A DNA stretch of 37,815 nt from the NCBI GenBank assembly GCA_007117835.1, contig SKFU01000088.1, positions 1-37,815 on the forward strand, written 5' to 3'. Under the pieces are notes generated by a model. That model was not told the origin of the DNA, did not search any database, and worked only from the letters and a program-made list of their open reading frames with translations. Below, in pieces: positions 25,739 to 34,305 of the stretch; within the stretch, counting starts at the first letter, position 1; each line of letters starts with the position of its first letter. The position numbers were made by a program, and so were the translations under genes. Source of the stretch: Candidatus Izemoplasma sp. GTDB lineage: Bacteria > Bacillota_I > Bacilli_A > Izemoplasmatales > Izemoplasmataceae.

Positions 25739-25978
25739 TTACATTTTTCGCATAATCCAAATGAATAAGACTGCGCCACCTAAGGCAATGCCAAAACCTT
25801 CTAAGGTAAACTTAGTTACTGAGCCAAACCCTAATAATGAAGCTAAAAACCCACCAATTATGGCACCGATTAATCCAACCAAAATATTCCGAATCAAACC
25901 ACGACGTTTTGTCCCCATAATAATGCTCGCAACCCAACCAACAAGTGCGCCAAATATAATCCATACGAATATGTTCAT
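25739..25978 (-). CDS. GlsB/YeaQ/YmgE-family small membrane protein
   Basis: 79 residues from the ATG at 25978, which follows GAGGGGAAGATATT; a frame to 26011 lacks a site. Three helices are evident, with IIFGALVGWVASIIMGT, the RNILVGLIGAIIGGFLAS segment and a glycine-rich tail, typical of the transglycosylase-associated/GlsB family. Members are often stress-induced, but their role is not known. It is monocistronic with its own terminator. Confidence 0.85.
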   Translation of the reverse strand: MNIFVWIIFGALVGWVASIIMGTKRRGLIRNILVGLIGAIIGGFLASLLGFGSVTKFTLEGFGIALGGAVLFIWIMRKM

Positions 25979-26095
25979 AATATCTTCCCCTCTAATTGAC
26001 AGTGATTTCACTGTATTTTACGTTTGCATGGTAATGATACAACATTACGCATTTTTTACAAAGAAAATCATTTGGATACATGGGTGTCTAAGGTA

Positions 26096-26133
26096 AAAAA
26101 ATTCAACCTATCTTAATGTTAGGTTGAATTTTA
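26096..26133 (-). terminator. Terminator after nhaC
   Basis: AAATTCAACCTA pairs with TAGGTTGAATTT over a 9-base loop, with T-runs on both strands. It is 10 bases past the nhaC stop. Confidence 0.85.
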
Positions 26134-26142
26134 TTATGAGTA

Positions 26143-27657
26143 TTACTTCTGATTTGGCTGTATTTTATACTTATAAACCAAAACAAAGACGACAACACCG
26201 ATAATCAATACGGCATAGGATAAAACAATCATTTGTGTGAAACCATACATTAAGTATCCAAGCGCAGCAATACCTGCAGTCACAAGTACATAAGGTAACT
26301 GTGAGATAAAGTGAGCATAAAGTGTCGACTGTGCACCTGTGGCACTAAGTACTGTTGTATCTGACACGGGTGATGAATGGTCACCAACCACTGCCCCACC
26401 AAGTACTGCGGCGATGACGCCTGGCATCATAATTGGATTAATGGCCATTACAATTGGCACTGCGATAGGTAATAAAATCCCAAAAGCACCCCAACTTGTA
26501 CCGGTTGCAAACGCAATAAATGCTGCCACAAAGAACATTAAAAACGGTAAAAATGCACCAGATATATTTGTGCTTGCAATCACGTCTGCGATCATTTCAC
26601 CGAGTTCTAAATCTTGAATAGCGCCTGAAATCATCCAAGCCAAGATTAAAATAACGACAGCCGATTTAAGCATTCCAAACATGCCCTCACGTGAGACTCT
26701 AAATAAGTCTTTTGTTTTAACTCCAGGATCAGCAAAACCAAAGATTAATGCAACGATAAACGCAACCAAACCACCGATAAATAACGGGATTGTAATGTCT
26801 TGGTCCATAAATGCACTTGCATTGAACTCCGCTGCTCTAAACATCATAAACAATGTGGTAATTATAAGTAACCCAACAGGTACGATTAATGTCCATTGTG
26901 TCGCTTTAGTGCCTTGAACTTGATCTTCAGAGACAACTTCACCATCAATCATTTTTGATTCATCATTGCCTGCGAGAGCTTTTTCTTCAAAATCTTTCAT
27001 TGGTCCAATGTTAATTTTATACCAGACAACAACAAAAACCATAACAATTGCAGTAATTGGGTAAAATTGATAAGGAATTGACGCTAAAAATCCGCCAAAC
27101 GCATTGTGGCCTTGATAGTTATGTGTCGCAAATAACCCACCCAATATACCAATAATGTAAGCGCCCCATGTGGAAATCGGCATTAAAATAACAACGGGTG
27201 CACTCGTCGAGTCAATGATGTAGGCAAGTTTCGCACGTGACACCTTATATTTATCAGTAATTGGTTTTGAAATCTCACCGATAACCAAGGCGTTGAAGTA
27301 GTCATCAATAAAAATTAGTAAACCTAAAAACCAAGTCAATAGCTTTGCAGAAACAGGGTTTTTAACCTTGCTAACAGCCCAATCTGCAAAAGCACGAATA
27401 CCGCCACTCAAAGCGATAACAGACGTGATTCCACCGATGAGGATGACAAACCCCACAATTGGCATATACCAGTCTAAATCGGTGATAATGCCATTAAAGG
27501 AATTCCAAAAATACGTGTACGCGTCACCAAAATTAAAGTTACTGTAAACCAATGCCGCTAAAAATACACCAACACCTAACGACAGCAATACTTTCCTCGT
27601 CAAGATGACGAGTGTAATCATGATTATTGCAGGTAATAACGCTAAAAATAAATCCAT
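26143..27657 (-). CDS. nhaC: NhaC-family Na+/H+ antiporter
   Basis: 504 residues from the ATG at 27657, preceded by AAAGGAG; a longer frame to 27729 has no site and reads through the promoter. Eleven or twelve helices are visible. Family features are FIDDYFNALVIGEISKPITDKY, SAPVVILMPISTWGAY, FATGTSWGAFGILLPIAVP and LGGAVVGDHSSPVSDTTVLS. It exchanges sodium, or in some members metabolite anions such as malate and lactate, for protons. It is divergent from the heliorhodopsin gene, 163 bases apart. Confidence 0.9.
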   Translation of the reverse strand: MDLFLALLPAIIMITLVILTRKVLLSLGVGVFLAALVYSNFNFGDAYTYFWNSFNGIITDLDWYMPIVGFVILIGGITSVIALSGGIRAFADWAVSKVKNPVSAKLLTWFLGLLIFIDDYFNALVIGEISKPITDKYKVSRAKLAYIIDSTSAPVVILMPISTWGAYIIGILGGLFATHNYQGHNAFGGFLASIPYQFYPITAIVMVFVVVWYKINIGPMKDFEEKALAGNDESKMIDGEVVSEDQVQGTKATQWTLIVPVGLLIITTLFMMFRAAEFNASAFMDQDITIPLFIGGLVAFIVALIFGFADPGVKTKDLFRVSREGMFGMLKSAVVILILAWMISGAIQDLELGEMIADVIASTNISGAFLPFLMFFVAAFIAFATGTSWGAFGILLPIAVPIVMAINPIMMPGVIAAVLGGAVVGDHSSPVSDTTVLSATGAQSTLYAHFISQLPYVLVTAGIAALGYLMYGFTQMIVLSYAVLIIGVVVFVLVYKYKIQPNQK

Positions 27658-27685
27658 ATCATTGCTCCTTTCGTTTATTAAAAAA

Positions 27686-27714
27686 ATAATACTACAATGC
27701 CACCCGCATTTCAA
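27686..27714 (-). promoter_or_regulatory. nhaC promoter
   Basis: TTGAAA (27714-27709), 17 bases, TATTAT (27691-27686). It gives a leader of about 20 bases. Confidence 0.7.
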
Positions 27715-27786
27715 TGTTTTTATGCACAAAAATCATATGCCTGTGGTATCTTGTAAAGCATCTCGCATTATTAAGCACACATTTGA

Positions 27787-27795
27787 TGGTATACT
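27787..27795 (+). promoter_or_regulatory. Putative heliorhodopsin promoter
   Basis: Extended -10 element TGGTATACT (27787-27795) about 25 bases before the start codon. There is no good -35 hexamer. Confidence 0.45.
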
Positions 27796-27820
27796 TATTT
27801 ATATATATAGGGGGTTTTTT

Positions 27821-28585
27821 ATGAACAAAACACTACTTGCTTTTAATCGAAAAATGGGTTTTTTACATTTAATACAAGGCTTAGCTATACTGATATTATC
27901 ACTCACTGTGGATGTTTTTAAAGACTTTAAACCAACGGTATTCGGACGTTTTTTTGAGGTGTACGAATCGGGTGGCTATGGTCCTGTAACACAGGCTATG
28001 TTCGATTTGCCTTTTGGGATTTTAGTCTCACTTTTTTTATTGTTGAGTGCCTTGTTTCATTTTTTAATTTCTGGACCGTTTAAAGACTATTATTTAACAA
28101 ACATAGACAAAGGTATAAATACGTTAAGATGGTATGAATACGCTTTATCTTCATCGATTATGATTGTCTTGCTTGCGGCCATGTTTGGTCTACTTACAAT
28201 AGAAGCAATAATCTTAATTTTCACCATCAATGCACTGATGAATCTTTTTGGCTTGTTAATGGAAAAAATGAATCCATTAGATCGCACTAAAACGGATTGG
28301 ACTGCCCATTGGTTTGGTTGGGTTGCAGGGCTCGCACCTTGGGTAATGATTGTGATTTATATGCTTAATAACGGGGATTTATCTCAACTGCCATGGTTTG
28401 TGATCCCTGGATTAATTTTCTATTTCTTAACCTTTAACTTGTTTGCCTTCAATCAATACTTTCAATACAAAAAAATAGGGCCATGGAAAGACTATATCTA
28501 TGGTGAGCGTATGTATGTTTGGTTAAGTTTATTTGGAAAATCAGTGTTGGCGTGGTTTATCTTTCTAGGCATACTTTTGGCTTAA
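27821..28585 (+). CDS. Heliorhodopsin
   Basis: 254 residues with seven helices (about 13-31, 62-84, 105-122, 127-147, 164-182, 190-212, 231-253), the length of the type member 48C12. Helix 3 has RWYEYALSSSIMIV, with Glu106 in the place of the Schiff-base counterion. Helix 7 has WLSLFGKSVLAWFIF, with Lys240 as the retinal-binding lysine and Ser236 four residues before it. His80 in ALFHFL also fits. The N-terminal NRKMGFLHLIQG is typical. Heliorhodopsins bind all-trans retinal, face inside-out relative to other rhodopsins and have slow photocycles; their job is still debated. The ATG follows AGGGGG. It is divergent from nhaC and probably monocistronic. No carotenoid cleavage dioxygenase is seen in the window. 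Confidence 0.93.
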   Translation: MNKTLLAFNRKMGFLHLIQGLAILILSLTVDVFKDFKPTVFGRFFEVYESGGYGPVTQAMFDLPFGILVSLFLLLSALFHFLISGPFKDYYLTNIDKGINTLRWYEYALSSSIMIVLLAAMFGLLTIEAIILIFTINALMNLFGLLMEKMNPLDRTKTDWTAHWFGWVAGLAPWVMIVIYMLNNGDLSQLPWFVIPGLIFYFLTFNLFAFNQYFQYKKIGPWKDYIYGERMYVWLSLFGKSVLAWFIFLGILLA

Positions 28586-28659
28586 TAAGACACAGATTAT
28601 GTCAATCAAGACGCACCCTCAAACATCGATTATGCATCAAAAAGCACAAATGTAGTTAA

Positions 28660-28693
28660 AGAAAAATCCTGGCTTTAGGTCGCCTATTTTTCT
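28660..28693 (+). terminator. Possible heliorhodopsin terminator
   Basis: AGAAAAAT pairs with ATTTTTCT, with an inner GGC/GCC helix. The T-rich right arm serves as the run; the stem is imperfect. Confidence 0.45.
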
Positions 28694-28743
28694 GGTTTAA
28701 AACCGCAATAATTTCAAATGGTTTAATTTGATTAATTGATGTT

Positions 28744-28794
28744 AAAAAAAATGAGCGGCACGACAAACGTATTACGTCGTGTCACTCATTTTTT
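28744..28794. terminator. Terminator after rluF
   Basis: AAAAAATGAG-CG-GCACGAC pairs with GTCGTGT-CA-CTCATTTTTT. It lies 10 bases past the rluF stop and may also back up heliorhodopsin termination. Confidence 0.8.
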
Positions 28795-28803
28795 AATTAT
28801 AAC

Positions 28804-29496
28804 TTAACCAATCAACTGAAACAGTGTTTGCAGTTCAGTGGGTGTTAGTGCGCGATATTTTCCGACAGGCACATCTAAATGTATGTGCATAATTCGCGTT
28901 CTTTTTAGTGAAACAACTTGGTACCCAAAGTATGTACACATACGTCTAATTTGGCGATTCAAGCCTTCGGTAAGAACAATACTAAAGGTTTTGTCGCTTA
29001 TTTGTTTTATTGTACAAGGTTTTGTGACTGTGTTTAAAATTGGCACACCTTTGGACATGTTAATAATGAAATCATGGGTGATTTTTTTATTAACTGAAAC
29101 AATGTACTCTTTTTCATGATTGTTTTCAGCCCTTAGTATTTTATTGACGATATCGCCATCATTGGTCATTAATATCAAGCCTTCACTGTCTTTATCAAGT
29201 CTTCCAACATGAAAAATACGTGTGTTGTATCGCATGAAATCGATCATGTTGTTCTTAATTAAGAGATCGGTTGTCGAGACGATGCCGACGGGTTTGTTAA
29301 ATGCCAAATAAACCCAATCATCGGGTCTTGATATGGGTATGCCATTGACAGTAATAATGTCTTCTTTACTCACTTTAGATCCAATCTCTGCCAGCTGTCC
29401 GTTGATTTTTATTTTTTGCTGCGCGATTAAACGGTCGGCCTCTCTTCGAGAACAATACCCCGATTCACTGAGATACTTGTTTATTCTTGTGTCCAA
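28804..29496 (-). CDS. rluF: 23S rRNA pseudouridine synthase, RluF type
   Basis: 230 residues from a TTG start at 29496. TTG is preferred because GGAGGTG lies 6 bases before it and the protein then begins at the conserved RINKYLSESG; the upstream in-frame ATG (29520) has no site and includes the ribosome site as codons. The S4 domain is at residues 5-55 (SRREADRLI). The catalytic GRLDKDSEGL holds the active-site Asp, and the KEYIVSV and GLNRQIRRMC motifs follow. RluF makes pseudouridine in 23S rRNA (position 2604 in E. coli). Confidence 0.9.
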   Translation of the reverse strand: MDTRINKYLSESGYCSRREADRLIAQQKIKINGQLAEIGSKVSKEDIITVNGIPISRPDDWVYLAFNKPVGIVSTTDLLIKNNMIDFMRYNTRIFHVGRLDKDSEGLILMTNDGDIVNKILRAENNHEKEYIVSVNKKITHDFIINMSKGVPILNTVTKPCTIKQISDKTFSIVLTEGLNRQIRRMCTYFGYQVVSLKRTRIMHIHLDVPVGKYRALTPTELQTLFQLIG

Positions 29497-29552
29497 CGGT
29501 TTCACCTCCAAGGCATTCATGTGCTTGAATTCATTGTTACATTGTGTATAGA

Positions 29553-30734
29553 TTAGGCATCGTTTCTCATAATATATGTTTTAAAGATATCGAGTGTTGC
29601 ATCAATCGCTTCAACTTCGATTGCATCGACGGTGTCATTGGGTGTATGGTAAACACTTGCGCGGGTTTGATTACTCCATGGCATGGCGATTAAGGTGGTG
29701 GCTTCTACGCCAACTTTAGCCAGTTCACCGGCATCTGTACCACCGGTCAAAAAAGCAATGGGTTTATCGACTGCAGGATAGTTTTTTTCATGGGCGATTT
29801 CAACCAAGGCTTTGGCTAAGTTTTCAGACAGTTTTACGGTCGTATTAATATCACTTGTGAGAAAAAACAACTCTTTTAATTCATATGGGCAATCCACATT
29901 TAACATCGTTGTCGGTATTTTTTTTAATGATTGTGCGTGTTTCTTAGCGTAAGCCCTTGCGCCTCTTAATCCTTCTTCTTCTGCATCAAAACTTGCGATA
30001 ATAAGTCTTGTTTTATTGAGTTTGTTCACACTGAAATAGTTGCCCAATACAATGGCCATAGCACTAGCAATTAAATTATCACCGGCACCAGGCGTGCCTT
30101 TTTTAGACACGAAAAACCACAATTGGCCCGTTAGTAAAAATCCAATAGATAACACTATCTTGATGCTTAGTGATACTGCCTCGTTGCTTACAAATACCAA
30201 TAACAAAGACAGTAGTAAGAGTGCAATCATTAAAGCAATCCCGCCAGTAACGCGGATATTATACAGTTTCGGTTGATGAATAAAAAAGTTGAATATTCGT
30301 GCACTGTCGTGATGGCCACTTATAATAATTTGTTTTTCTGCGGGTGCTTTGGGCTCAACCGTACCAATGACATTATATCCGGTTTTTTTAGGATATAAAA
30401 AATCAATGATTGGTTTATAAAAAAAGAATTGAAAAACTAAAATTAGCATGCTGATGATTGCAAGTATCAATGCCACGATTGGCAAATTAAACCATAGCGC
30501 AATCACACCCACAAAATACGATGCAACTAAGATTTTAATCCATCCCAAAAAAGCACCTTGGTGAAGAATAAATGGTTCTTTTTCGACCGTGTCCGCAAAT
30601 GGTTTCATTGCCTCAACAAGTAAATCGGCGGTTTCTTGACAGGCTTTTGTACCTGCGAGTCTGGGCCCTTTTTCGTTGATTATAGATTCGGTAATGCGTA
30701 GTGACTCATGTCTCAAATCAAGGATAGTTTTCAT
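29553..30734 (-). CDS. Membrane-embedded M28-family metallopeptidase
   Basis: 393 residues. Metal ligands of M28 aminopeptidases can be followed: IISGHHDSA, GAGDNLIAS, FDAEEEGLRGA (with catalytic Glu), MLNVDC, and a late TPNDTVDAIE histidine region. Two hydrophobic hairpins (about 64-110 and 163-210) are inserted around the first metal-binding strand. The LTGGTDAGELAKVGVEATTLI segment is typical. It is probably anchored in the membrane; which side the active site faces is unclear. The site before the ATG (GAGGTATAAAGCA) is moderate. Confidence 0.85.
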   Translation of the reverse strand: MKTILDLRHESLRITESIINEKGPRLAGTKACQETADLLVEAMKPFADTVEKEPFILHQGAFLGWIKILVASYFVGVIALWFNLPIVALILAIISMLILVFQFFFYKPIIDFLYPKKTGYNVIGTVEPKAPAEKQIIISGHHDSARIFNFFIHQPKLYNIRVTGGIALMIALLLLSLLLVFVSNEAVSLSIKIVLSIGFLLTGQLWFFVSKKGTPGAGDNLIASAMAIVLGNYFSVNKLNKTRLIIASFDAEEEGLRGARAYAKKHAQSLKKIPTTMLNVDCPYELKELFFLTSDINTTVKLSENLAKALVEIAHEKNYPAVDKPIAFLTGGTDAGELAKVGVEATTLIAMPWSNQTRASVYHTPNDTVDAIEVEAIDATLDIFKTYIMRNDA

Positions 30735-30841
30735 TGCTTTATACCTCGCTTTATCTTAATTAATTAAACACAATGCATGACATAGCAGTCAAATAAATTG
30801 AATATTGTCGTTAAAACCAAAAGACAGTGTCGCACGTTTAA

Positions 30842-30868
30842 GGTTAAATGCTTTGCGCGTATTTAACC
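30842..30868 (-). terminator. Inverted repeat after the PAF-AH-like gene
   Basis: GGTTAAAT and ATTTAACC, perfect 8 bp, begin 2 bases past the stop at 30870. There is no T-run, so terminator function is doubtful. Confidence 0.35.
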
Positions 30869-30869
30869 G

Positions 30870-32264
30870 TTATTGGACTGGTTTAACTTCTTGCCATTGT
30901 TCATGATCAAGTTCACTGTTTGAAAAATTTCTTAACGTCTTGTCAAAAAAGTCAGTGACCATATGCTTTAGCATAATATTTAAATATTCACCGTCTAAAT
31001 CACCACTAAAACCAATGACTTTAGTCAGTGGTGAGTACATGTAAATCATTGTAAAATCAGTGTGTGTGGTGCCATCTATTTGATATAACTGCGGTGTATA
31101 ACTACTGCTTTCTATCAATGATTTTAAGGTGATGTTGTTCGGTCCTGTTTCCCAAGTTTCACTTCTTAAAAATAAAACCGGTATGTTTAAGCCGTTAATA
31201 ATTTCTGTTTCTTTGATTGGCTCTACCCATGCATCAAAGCCGATGATTGCATCAATCCGTGCATCACTTAAGGCCACAGTAACGCTGGCACCACCGCCAG
31301 TAGAGTGTCCCAACAATCCAATTGTTGTTAGGTCCATTGACTGACTGAACCTTGAGTAAGCATCTTGGTTCATTACTTCTAAAAAGTCGAGCGTTGTGAT
31401 TATGTCAGAGGCATATGTATTCACCAATCGATTGGCATATTCTAAAAAATCAGGGGTTGTGTCACGCCATGGCAGTGCCGATTTATCAAGATAAATCACG
31501 GTATCATTAATTACTGTTGCAACTGAGCCATATGTATGATCTACTGCCACAACAATGTACCCAATACTGGCAAGTTCTTCTGCCATATCTGTGTGAAGAT
31601 TTCTAAAGCCTCGCCAACCATGTGAGATGATAACAACTGGATAATCATCAATGGCATTACTGATGGGTGCGCTTAAATATGCGTTGGATAAAATTGTTGC
31701 GGTGTGATCTAATACAAAAAATGGTAAGCCGTTATCTTGGCTTAATCCTCTTGCAATATCAATGCCATCTTCTAACCATGGCGCACGCTCATAGCCATCG
31801 ATTGTTTCTGCAGGATACCACAATTGAATCTTGAATTTTCTGATATCACCAGTTTCATTGCCATATATCTCGATTCTGCTTTGATCTTCTATCACAAATG
31901 ATTCGGTGCCAATCAAATAGGGCCCACTGGGCGTGGGCACAGCATAAACCGGGAATATTATTACTGATATTATCGATGCGATAAGTGAGACTAGTGCTAT
32001 GCCAAGCAAACCTTTTAACACAAAGTGTGTCTTTGGCGTTTTTTTAAAATGCTGAAACATGACCATAATCAAAAGCAAGAACACCGCGAAATAAAGTGGG
32101 TACAGTTGCCATCTAATGTGGCCAATAAATACGTGGAGTGCGAGCGTCAACCAAAAAAATCCAAACAGTATGAAGATACTGTTTTTTTTAAGTTGTGGTT
32201 TCATCATTAGCAGTCCTACCATAATAAATCCATAAACATAGAGTAACACTTCAATTATTTGCAT
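30870..32264 (-). CDS. Membrane-anchored alpha/beta hydrolase (PAF acetylhydrolase-like)
   Basis: 464 residues. Four helices at the N-terminus (about 1-110) anchor it. The hydrolase part starts near residue 115: oxyanion segment VVIISHGWRGFR, nucleophile elbow GLLGHSTGGGASV, acid in IGFDAWVEP and histidine in DGTTHTDF. This layout follows bacterial lipases of the PAF acetylhydrolase II type, which clip short acyl chains from phospholipids or polyesters. The real substrate is unknown. AAGGAGCGAAACG precedes the ATG. Twelve bases separate it from the GNAT gene upstream. Confidence 0.8.
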   Translation of the reverse strand: MQIIEVLLYVYGFIMVGLLMMKPQLKKNSIFILFGFFWLTLALHVFIGHIRWQLYPLYFAVFLLLIMVMFQHFKKTPKTHFVLKGLLGIALVSLIASIISVIIFPVYAVPTPSGPYLIGTESFVIEDQSRIEIYGNETGDIRKFKIQLWYPAETIDGYERAPWLEDGIDIARGLSQDNGLPFFVLDHTATILSNAYLSAPISNAIDDYPVVIISHGWRGFRNLHTDMAEELASIGYIVVAVDHTYGSVATVINDTVIYLDKSALPWRDTTPDFLEYANRLVNTYASDIITTLDFLEVMNQDAYSRFSQSMDLTTIGLLGHSTGGGASVTVALSDARIDAIIGFDAWVEPIKETEIINGLNIPVLFLRSETWETGPNNITLKSLIESSSYTPQLYQIDGTTHTDFTMIYMYSPLTKVIGFSGDLDGEYLNIMLKHMVTDFFDKTLRNFSNSELDHEQWQEVKPVQ

Positions 32265-32275
32265 CGTTTCGCTCC

Positions 32276-33130
32276 TTAAAGACGGGTATAAGGATACGGT
32301 ATTTTTTTATATACCGTATATTCTTTAAACCCGATTGGATAATCATAAATTGACATGACTTCTTTATACCCTCTTTTTTTGTAAAAGTCTAATGCTTGAA
32401 ATTCAAACGTGGTTAAATAAAGATTATAAACGCCTCTATTTTTTGCGTCATCTTCAATTAAATCCATCAGTTTACTCGCGATGTGCTGTCCCCGATAATC
32501 TTCATCAACAAACAAGACATTGATAAATAAGTAATCATACTGATAGTTCCCATAAATACCACCAATAAATGTGGTGTCATCTAATGCAACAAATTGAACA
32601 TCGACAGTTTCCGAAGAAAAGTTCAGTGATTGTCTTAATTGTTTATTTTCGATTGCCATTTTTTTGTCGTAAGCAGGAATGTTTTTAGCGGTGCTTTCAA
32701 CTGAGTAGTGATGTTTAGTTGTGTAGGGTTTAAAGTCTGTGTTAAGCAAAAACACATTATCTAAATCACTGGGCATCGCTTCTAATCTGCCTTTTTCAAT
32801 AAAGCCAAGCGCTTTAAAGTCGGCAACTATTTCTGGTATTCTACTGTTAAACTGAATGCCTTCAACTTTTTGATGATAATAGCGCTTAATATCATTCAGC
32901 ACCATTTTTAATGCCTCTTTATCTTCGTAATATATCTTTTTTATATGACACCAATCTGAGGCCATCTTTGTGTGGCATACACCTAAGATTTTATCGTCTA
33001 AACAAACATAAAAATTTTGTTTATCTTTTTCACGATAACCTGCTTGTGAACGATTAAATGCATTTAACTTTTTAATAATTTCATCGTTATATTTAAACGT
33101 TTTATCGTTAATAAATCGTAATTTATTCAC
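32276..33130 (-). CDS. GNAT-family N-acetyltransferase with extra N-terminal half
   Basis: 284 residues from a GTG start with GGAAGTG upstream. The C-terminal 140 residues form a clear GNAT fold: LFVDEDYRGQHIASKLMDLIEDDAKNRG (acetyl-CoA loop variant RGQHIAS) and ALDFYKKRGYKEV. The N-terminal 140 residues also look like a degenerate acyltransferase fold (KIYYEDKEALKMVLNDIKRYY, FKALGFIEKGRLEA), so it may be a tandem GNAT. The substrate is unknown. It may be co-transcribed with the hydrolase downstream. Confidence 0.8.
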   Translation of the reverse strand: MNKLRFINDKTFKYNDEIIKKLNAFNRSQAGYREKDKQNFYVCLDDKILGVCHTKMASDWCHIKKIYYEDKEALKMVLNDIKRYYHQKVEGIQFNSRIPEIVADFKALGFIEKGRLEAMPSDLDNVFLLNTDFKPYTTKHHYSVESTAKNIPAYDKKMAIENKQLRQSLNFSSETVDVQFVALDDTTFIGGIYGNYQYDYLFINVLFVDEDYRGQHIASKLMDLIEDDAKNRGVYNLYLTTFEFQALDFYKKRGYKEVMSIYDYPIGFKEYTVYKKIPYPYTRL

Positions 33131-33197
33131 TGTTTCACTTCCTTTTAAATGCGTTTAAGTAAAAACCCAAAATAAGACACCGTGATAAAATACTTGT

Positions 33198-33620
33198 TTA
33201 AGAAAGCATTTCAATAAGTTTATCTATTTGTTCATCTTCGTTCATTGATTTTTTAGTGATGTCTGTAACCGATTTATAGTCATCGCGTTGTTTTATTTTA
33301 CTGCCGCCTGATGTGACCACAAGATGTGTGGTTTCCTTTGGATAAAGCTTAAAAAACTCTCTAACCGCCGGTGATAAATCTCCAGCCCACAGTGGTGATA
33401 CCACAATAATTTGATCCCTGTTTTCTAATGGTTTAGCCACTGTGATTTTGACTGTCTTATTGCTAGAAGCATAAAATCCTGCTTTAATGTATCCAAAAAA
33501 TCCTTGCCAGTTTTTATTGTCGGTAATTGCAATTGCCTCAGTCGTTAACCGTTTAGCAAGCTTTTCAGCAACGCGCTTTGAGTTGCCTGTTCTTGTAAAA
33601 TAGACGACGTGCCTTGTCAT
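33198..33620 (-). CDS. Small flavodoxin-like protein
   Basis: 140 residues from the ATG at 33620 (AAGGAGGGAAAACTG before it); a frame to 33707 reads through the leader. The FMN phosphate loop FTRTGNSKRVAEKL (T/S-x-T-G-x-T/S) is at residues 8-21, and the second loop is SPLWAGDLSPAVREF. Length suits a flavodoxin family member. It could carry electrons to radical SAM enzymes or the FAD oxidoreductases nearby, but nothing ties it to one. Confidence 0.85.
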   Translation of the reverse strand: MTRHVVYFTRTGNSKRVAEKLAKRLTTEAIAITDNKNWQGFFGYIKAGFYASSNKTVKITVAKPLENRDQIIVVSPLWAGDLSPAVREFFKLYPKETTHLVVTSGGSKIKQRDDYKSVTDITKKSMNEDEQIDKLIEMLS

Positions 33621-33650
33621 CAGTTTTCCCTCCTTGTAACTGTCGTTAAA

Positions 33651-33687
33651 CAACGTATACTCATTAATATATTGGACATATACGTTG
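33651..33687. promoter_or_regulatory. 9-bp inverted repeat in the flavodoxin leader
   Basis: CAACGTATA (33651-33659) and TATACGTTG (33679-33687) are perfect complements 19 bases apart, directly downstream of a minus-strand TATAAT (33704-33699). It is either an operator or a leader hairpin. Confidence 0.5.
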
Positions 33688-33775
33688 AACCTACTTCTAT
33701 TATACAATAATAATCAACACTGGTTATCAGTTATTAAAAATAGTTAGCATTTATGGCTATTTTAAAGGGTTGTTA

Positions 33776-33784
33776 TGCTATAAT
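33776..33784 (+). promoter_or_regulatory. Promoter of the NTF2-SDR-FAD operon
   Basis: Extended -10 element TGCTATAAT (33776-33784), about 40 bases before the start codon; the -35 region is weak. It resembles the riboswitch promoter (TTATnnGCTATAAT). Confidence 0.55.
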
Positions 33785-33822
33785 ATGAATAATTTAATAG
33801 AACACTTTGGGGGTAATCGTGG

Positions 33823-34281
33823 ATGTCAAGTGATAATAAACTTAAATTAAAGCCGCTTACATTGGATACAATTTATAGTGAGTGGTCTAAAACGTATAAC
33901 AAAGAAGGTAAACCTGATTGGTCGCATATATTCCCATATTACCATGAACAAATCAGGTTTCATGACTCAATTCAAAAAATCAATGGCATTGTACCGTTTA
34001 AAGCCATGTGTGCGCGTTTAACTAAACGCTGTCGAAGTTTGCACATGGACATTCTAAACGTTACACACAATGATAACATTATTATGTTTGAGTGGATAAT
34101 GACCATGAAATTTCGCGTGTTTCCAAGTACACCAATGTATGGCAGTACACGATTAACAATTCATGATAATGGCCAAATCATTGAACAAAGAGACTACTAC
34201 GATATTTGGGGAGATATCAAAAATGGTATTCCTGTGTATCGAAAACTATACCGCTTTTTTATGCGGGTATTTTTTGGATAA
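33823..34281 (+). CDS. NTF2/SnoaL-like protein
   Basis: 152 residues with the cone-like alpha+beta pattern of NTF2/SnoaL proteins: an early helix region, IRFHDSIQKINGI, MFEWIMTMKFRV and the ending GQIIEQRDYYDIWGD. It has no signal peptide. In many bacteria a protein of this kind precedes an SDR and an FAD oxidoreductase in light-induced clusters (recalled, not searched). Members can be enzymes (isomerase, hydrolase) or binding proteins; no function is assigned. A GGGGG site precedes the ATG. The SDR starts 24 bases later. Confidence 0.7.
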   Translation: MSSDNKLKLKPLTLDTIYSEWSKTYNKEGKPDWSHIFPYYHEQIRFHDSIQKINGIVPFKAMCARLTKRCRSLHMDILNVTHNDNIIMFEWIMTMKFRVFPSTPMYGSTRLTIHDNGQIIEQRDYYDIWGDIKNGIPVYRKLYRFFMRVFFG

Positions 34282-34305
34282 ATTTTAAGGGGAAGGATTT
34301 GTGCT

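Noticed and set aside
25573-25779. Short frames in the gap before the GlsB-like gene
   Set aside because: Both strands carry 60-72-codon frames, but they overlap the terminator and have no ribosome site.
27605-27820. Longer heliorhodopsin reading frame from 27605
   Set aside because: It would cross the nhaC start and promoter. AGGGGG and the family N-terminus support 27821.
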